The notes under the pieces were generated by a model. It did no database searches. It saw only the letters and a program-made list of their open reading frames with translations, and was not told the origin of the DNA. The position numbers and the translations under genes were made by a program. Below, one piece after another: positions 6,125-9,676 of a stretch of DNA of 9,676 bases (within the stretch, counting starts at the first letter, position 1; the number at the start of each line of letters is the position of its first letter). The DNA is taken from positions 1 to 9,676 of the forward strand of contig CAZADS010000071.1 in the NCBI GenBank assembly GCA_964483985.1, in the 5' to 3' direction. The stretch comes from CAZADS01 sp964483985 (GTDB taxonomy: Bacteria; Pseudomonadota; Alphaproteobacteria; Thalassobaculales; Thalassobaculaceae).

Positions 6125-7370
6125 TACAGAATCCAGCGTCCGCGCTGAATCCCGGGATTGGCTGAACAAAAACTGGAGTCCAGATCTTCGCCTCGTCGAT
6201 TGGCGACACAAATTGGCAAATTCGGGTTGGGGGATGCCAAATTGGCCATCGGACTGGTTTGGCCGTGATTTACCCGCCGGATTAATTCCTATTGTGGAAG
6301 AGGAGTTTCAAAGTATTGGTGCACTACCAATTCCCAAATCGGGGATAAGAATGCTAGCGGCCTCCACGATACTTAGCCACGGATCTGATATGCATAAAGA
6401 AAAATTCTTACGCCGTATCATCACAGGCGAGGATATTTGGTGCCAGTTGTTTAGCGAACCAGGAAGCGGATCGGATCTAGCTGGAGCGATCACAAGAGCC
6501 ACCATGGCTGGGAATAAATGGGTGGTCAATGGCCAAAAGGTGTGGACCACAAGCGCCCATAAAGCAGACTGGGGGCTTTTACTCGCTCGTACAGATATGA
6601 ATGTCCCCAAGCACCAAGGGCTATCATACTTTATAATTGATATGCATCAGCCCGGAGTGGATACTCAACCATTAAAACAAATGAACGGCTACGCTTCTTT
6701 TAATCAGGTTTTCTTAACCGATGCAGAAGTTCTACCAGACTTTCAAGTCGCAGAATTAGGAGACGGTTGGAAGGTAGCAACTACAACCCTAATGCATGAA
6801 CGAAGAGCAGCAGATTCTTTGAGGTCATGGGGCCAAGCAGTGAAGAGACAGGGTCCCATTTACGATGAAGAACGGACCGAGCTGGAAACTACGATGGCTC
6901 CCTATAAATGGTATCCTCAAAGAGCCGGAAGGGTAGATCTTATCATAGAACGAGCCCAGGAAACGGACACAATAAATGATCCGGCAATTCGGCAAGAGAT
7001 AGCTAAATTGCTCGTGCTGCATAAATCAGCAGAATGGACGGCAAGACGTGCTAGATCAGCGCAGGAACAGGGAAAACCACAAGGTCCGGAAGGCTCTTTA
7101 GGCAAACTAGTAGCAAGTAATGTAGCTAGACTTTCTGCTCGCGTTCATACAATGATTTCGGGTTGGGACGCTATGTTAGCAGGAGCGGACGGACCATTAG
7201 ACGGCACAATTGCGGAAATCTTAACCTCTTTTCCCGCTTCTTCAATCGCAGGAGGGACAGACGAAATTCAAAAGAACATTATTGCTGAACGGGTACTAAA
7301 TATGCCCAAAGAAATTCGTGTTGACGCTGATAAGCCATTCAAAGACGTACCACGGAATGTTATTTCGTAA
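6114..7370 (+). CDS. Acyl-CoA dehydrogenase, partner subunit with candidate catalytic Glu
   Basis: From the chosen start the protein is 418 residues. Seen: an N-terminal stretch rich in Trp (DWRHKLANSGWGMPNWPSDW, 29-48), the intact beta-domain motif FSEPGSGSD (113-121), VNGQKVWTTSAHKADW (138-153) for flavin and substrate contacts, LGDGWKVATTTLMHERRA (215-232), a long APYKWYPQRAGRVDLIIERA segment (262-281), and the C-terminal SSIAGGTDEIQKNIIAERVL (376-395). Glu229 in MHERR aligns with the helix-G Glu that is the base in isovaleryl-CoA dehydrogenase, while the alternative C-terminal Glu site is Gly (IAGGTD). With its upstream partner it probably forms an alpha2beta2 flavoprotein. The 11-bp overlap supports co-translation. 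Annotators may give a longer form starting at 6054. It is the last gene of the plus-strand operon and ends 30 bp from a convergent gene with no visible terminator. Substrate unknown. Confidence 0.93.
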   Translation: MSNNTESSVRAESRDWLNKNWSPDLRLVDWRHKLANSGWGMPNWPSDWFGRDLPAGLIPIVEEEFQSIGALPIPKSGIRMLAASTILSHGSDMHKEKFLRRIITGEDIWCQLFSEPGSGSDLAGAITRATMAGNKWVVNGQKVWTTSAHKADWGLLLARTDMNVPKHQGLSYFIIDMHQPGVDTQPLKQMNGYASFNQVFLTDAEVLPDFQVAELGDGWKVATTTLMHERRAADSLRSWGQAVKRQGPIYDEERTELETTMAPYKWYPQRAGRVDLIIERAQETDTINDPAIRQEIAKLLVLHKSAEWTARRARSAQEQGKPQGPEGSLGKLVASNVARLSARVHTMISGWDAMLAGADGPLDGTIAEILTSFPASSIAGGTDEIQKNIIAERVLNMPKEIRVDADKPFKDVPRNVIS

Positions 7371-7400
7371 TGTAGCGACAAAATTTAAACCCGTATTATC

Positions 7401-8642
7401 TTATTGAGCCCGCTTTAACCCATAAGCAATTATCAGGGATATCAATGCAACGATCGGGATAGCTATGGTAGAAAGAAGCACTATATCATAACCTCCCAAC
7501 CGCCAAACTAACGATGCAGCAATTGGTGCAACAGCTGAACCGCCCATAAACCCTACTGCTAATAGCCCCGAAATTATCCCAAAATCTTTACGCCCCAATA
7601 ATTCTGCTATTACTATAGGTCTAATGATACTCAACACTCCGGCGCCAGCTCCTTGTAAGACTACAAACGGGAAAATCAAAATAGGAATAAAGGAAGCGAA
7701 GAATATTGCGGTTCCAGCAAGAGATAAAGCTGTAAAACAAGCTATACAAATTCCGCGCACGGAAACGTAATTTTCCATAAATATCATAATAACACGACCG
7801 CCAACTTGCATCGGCCCTATCATGGATGCAGCTAAAACTGCTGTCGGTTGGCTCAATCCACGGTCCGTCAAAATTGGCAATATATGACTTATTATTAAGC
7901 CGTGATCCAGGGCGAGAAGTAAAAATGCAAGCCCTATCAACCAAAATGATGCGGTCCTAACAGCAATTACTGCCTTTCGAGTTTCAGCGCTCGGTTTGGG
8001 AGCCGATATTCGAGCTAATTGATCGGTATAATGACAACCAATCAGGATCAGTGGCACACAAACCACCAACACCACTATCGCAAACACGACTACAGCGCCC
8101 CGCCACCCCAGCTCATCGGTTAAAATATGTGCGCAGGGAAAGGAAACGGTGCCGGCAAATCCAGCCGCCAAGGCTACTAACGTGATAGCTCGTTTCGCGT
8201 AATTTCCCATACTGTGAACAAGCAACGAAAAACAAGCCTCATAAAGGGAACCGGCCATGGCAATTCCTATGCCTATCCATATTAGATAAAATTGCCAAAC
8301 AGCAGTTACCTGGGATAACAATAACAGCATCAAGGCAGCGGTAGCAGCCCCTCCAGCAAACACAAAACGCCCGTGACCCCTGTCTATTTGCCGGCCTGCC
8401 ACCGGTGCAAAACATGCCGCTACTATCAATGACAGCGTAAATGCTCCAGTTAACTCGGTTCGAGAGAACCCAAGATCCGCCTCCCAAATCGGTAATAAAG
8501 CAGGAAAAGAATAATAATAAGCAGCCCAAACTAAAGTTTCAGCTATAGCAAATGAGAAGATAATTCTTTTAAAGTATTTGATAGGCCGAGACTCTTTACA
8601 TGGAAAATCAGGTTTAGCTGACAACCTTGTGTGTTCAATCAC
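7401..8642 (-). CDS. MFS transporter, 12 transmembrane helices
   Basis: A 413-residue inner-membrane carrier with GTG start and TAA stop. After a polar N-terminus of about 25 residues come about twelve hydrophobic segments, split into two groups of six by a polar loop (about 203-228). The loop after helix 2 carries GRQIDRGHGR (83-92), a good match to MFS motif A (GxxxDxxGxR). The helix-1 region (AETLVWAAYYYSFPALLPIWEADLG) and overall size suggest the monocarboxylate or oxalate/formate-type branches, but I cannot fix the substrate. It follows the aminotransferase gene after only 6 bp, so the two are probably co-transcribed, pointing to an amino acid, keto acid or related amine as cargo, in or out. 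The ribosome binding site is weak. It also converges on the dehydrogenase operon, and uptake of that operon's acid is a second possibility. Confidence 0.9.
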   Translation of the reverse strand: MIEHTRLSAKPDFPCKESRPIKYFKRIIFSFAIAETLVWAAYYYSFPALLPIWEADLGFSRTELTGAFTLSLIVAACFAPVAGRQIDRGHGRFVFAGGAATAALMLLLLSQVTAVWQFYLIWIGIGIAMAGSLYEACFSLLVHSMGNYAKRAITLVALAAGFAGTVSFPCAHILTDELGWRGAVVVFAIVVLVVCVPLILIGCHYTDQLARISAPKPSAETRKAVIAVRTASFWLIGLAFLLLALDHGLIISHILPILTDRGLSQPTAVLAASMIGPMQVGGRVIMIFMENYVSVRGICIACFTALSLAGTAIFFASFIPILIFPFVVLQGAGAGVLSIIRPIVIAELLGRKDFGIISGLLAVGFMGGSAVAPIAASLVWRLGGYDIVLLSTIAIPIVALISLIIAYGLKRAQ

Positions 8643-8648
8643 TATTGA

Positions 8649-9676
8649 CTAATCTCTATCAACGTTATCGATATTTACTGGCACACCAAACTTACGGTGA
8701 CAGATTTCGGCAAGCAACTTTATGCCATCACGAATAACTTGTTTTTCTGGGTGGCCGAAGCATAGGCGTATTTTCGAACGGGCGACCTCGACGTCAGAAG
8801 CCCACTCGGGCCCTGGGTTTATTGCAACTCCTTCGGAAGCCGCAGCCTGCGCTAATTTTAGAGCATCAACTCTATCTGGCAAAGTAATCCACAAGAAAAT
8901 TCCCCCTCGAGGAATTTCAAACTCTGCAGATGTACCAAAATATTGATCCAACGCTTTAATCATTGCATTCCGTTTTTCCTCGAGTGCTACATTGAGTTTC
9001 GTTAAATGGGAATCGAATTTGATCTTACAATATTCGGCTAGCATCATTTGTTCCAACGCTCCCGTTCCGCCGTCATTTTTACACGAAATCATTCGAGAGA
9101 TTAATTCCCAATCCGCGACGATGTAGCCAACACGAAGAGCGGGTGCAATTGTTTTAGAGAAAGAACCACAATGGATCACCCGATTACCACTATCCATTGC
9201 CGCAATTGCCGGGGGACGCCCTCCGTCCCAAATTAAATCCGCATAACACTCATCTTCAACAATAGGAATTCCAAACTTCTCAGAAATAGACAGTAATTCT
9301 CGCCGCCGCGCCTCCGACATAATGCTTCCACTTGGATTTTGAATGGTAGGTATTACGTAAATATATTTGGGCACCATGTTTTGCGCCCTTAACTTATTCA
9401 ATTTACCTGCTAACACATCTATCTTCATCCCATCCACATCCAATGGAATCCCAATTGGTTTCACTCCACATTGACGAAGTCGACTTATCGCACTGCCATA
9501 ACTAAATTGCTCCACAATAACAATATCGCCTGGTTGGCACAGAATTGAGTTAACCAAATCCAATCCTTGTCCTGATCCAGATGTTATAAGAATATTGTCC
9601 GGTGAAGTTTCAAACCCGCTACGAGCTGCTAATTTTTCGGCAACAAACTCCCTCAATGGTTTATAACCAAGGGGAC
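8649..9676 (-). CDS. PLP-dependent aminotransferase (fold type I), 5' end cut by window edge
   Basis: The frame runs in from the right edge (first full codon 9674-9672) and ends at TAG 8651-8649, about 341 residues. The TTG at 9656 falls inside the conserved GYKPLREF stretch, so the real start is outside the window. Seen: TSGSGQGLDLV (cofactor phosphate region), an Asn in IQNPSG, Asp and Tyr in VEDECYADLIWDG for the pyridine ring, GSFSKTIAPALRVGY with the Schiff-base Lys encoded at 9155-9153, and a late Arg in KIRLCFGHP for the substrate carboxylate. This is the class I/II aminotransferase family, close in style to 2-aminoadipate aminotransferases and to the C-terminal domain of MocR/GntR regulators. 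If a GntR helix-turn-helix domain lies upstream it would be a regulator; otherwise an enzyme. It is followed by the MFS gene after 6 bp. Confidence 0.92.
   Translation of the reverse strand, partial: PLGYKPLREFVAEKLAARSGFETSPDNILITSGSGQGLDLVNSILCQPGDIVIVEQFSYGSAISRLRQCGVKPIGIPLDVDGMKIDVLAGKLNKLRAQNMVPKYIYVIPTIQNPSGSIMSEARRRELLSISEKFGIPIVEDECYADLIWDGGRPPAIAAMDSGNRVIHCGSFSKTIAPALRVGYIVADWELISRMISCKNDGGTGALEQMMLAEYCKIKFDSHLTKLNVALEEKRNAMIKALDQYFGTSAEFEIPRGGIFLWITLPDRVDALKLAQAAASEGVAINPGPEWASDVEVARSKIRLCFGHPEKQVIRDGIKLLAEICHRKFGVPVNIDNVDRD

Noticed and set aside
9654..9656. TTG at 9656 as the aminotransferase start
   Set aside because: It lies inside the conserved GYKPLREF stretch that continues in frame to the window edge, so the gene simply runs off the window.
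1..9676. tRNA or rRNA genes, CRISPR arrays, insertion sequences, phage or defence genes
   Set aside because: I found no cloverleaf, regularly spaced repeats, transposase motifs or terminal inverted repeats; nearly all of the window is covered by eight metabolic or transport genes.

Overview
The window is a gene-dense bacterial segment. It holds eight protein-coding genes and no RNA gene, insertion sequence or CRISPR array that I can see. Base composition is moderate, roughly mid-40s percent G+C by eye. The gene content (CaiB/BaiF CoA-transferases, acyl-CoA dehydrogenases, an HTD2-like hydratase, an AtuA-family protein and an MFS carrier) is typical of heterotrophic Pseudomonadota, perhaps a marine or soil alphaproteobacterium. 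That placement is an inference with low confidence, because the window has no phylogenetic marker gene.

Left block, minus strand, 3402 down to 1 and off the left edge: an operon of three tightly joined genes. They encode an HTD2/mesaconyl-C4-CoA-hydratase-like hot-dog protein, a CaiB/BaiF family III CoA-transferase and an AtuA (DUF1446) family protein. Both internal junctions are 4-bp ATGA stop/start overlaps, so translation is probably coupled and the products are probably made in fixed proportion. The AtuA gene is cut by the window edge. Middle block, plus strand, 3581 to 7370: a second CaiB/BaiF CoA-transferase, then two acyl-CoA dehydrogenase subunits whose genes overlap by 11 bp. The two blocks diverge from a 178-bp AT-rich spacer (3403-3580) that must carry both promoters.

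Right block, minus strand, off the right edge to 7401: a fold-type I PLP aminotransferase (cut at its 5' end) followed after 6 bp by a 12-helix MFS carrier. It converges on the dehydrogenase pair with only 30 bp between stop codons and no visible terminator.

Reading the two divergent operons together, they look like one carboxylic-acid catabolic module acting on CoA thioesters. A CoA-transferase would activate the acid, a heteromeric dehydrogenase would introduce the alpha,beta double bond, and the hot-dog protein would hydrate it. The second CoA-transferase and the AtuA protein would carry out steps that cannot be assigned from sequence. The substrate is unknown. No biotin carboxylase, HMG-CoA lyase, ligase or regulator is in view, so the AtuA name should not be taken as proof of terpene degradation. 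The dehydrogenase pair looks like the alpha2beta2 type in which each subunit has lost part of the active site. The HTD2-like plus CaiB coupling recalls the Meh/Mct pair of the 3-hydroxypropionate bicycle.
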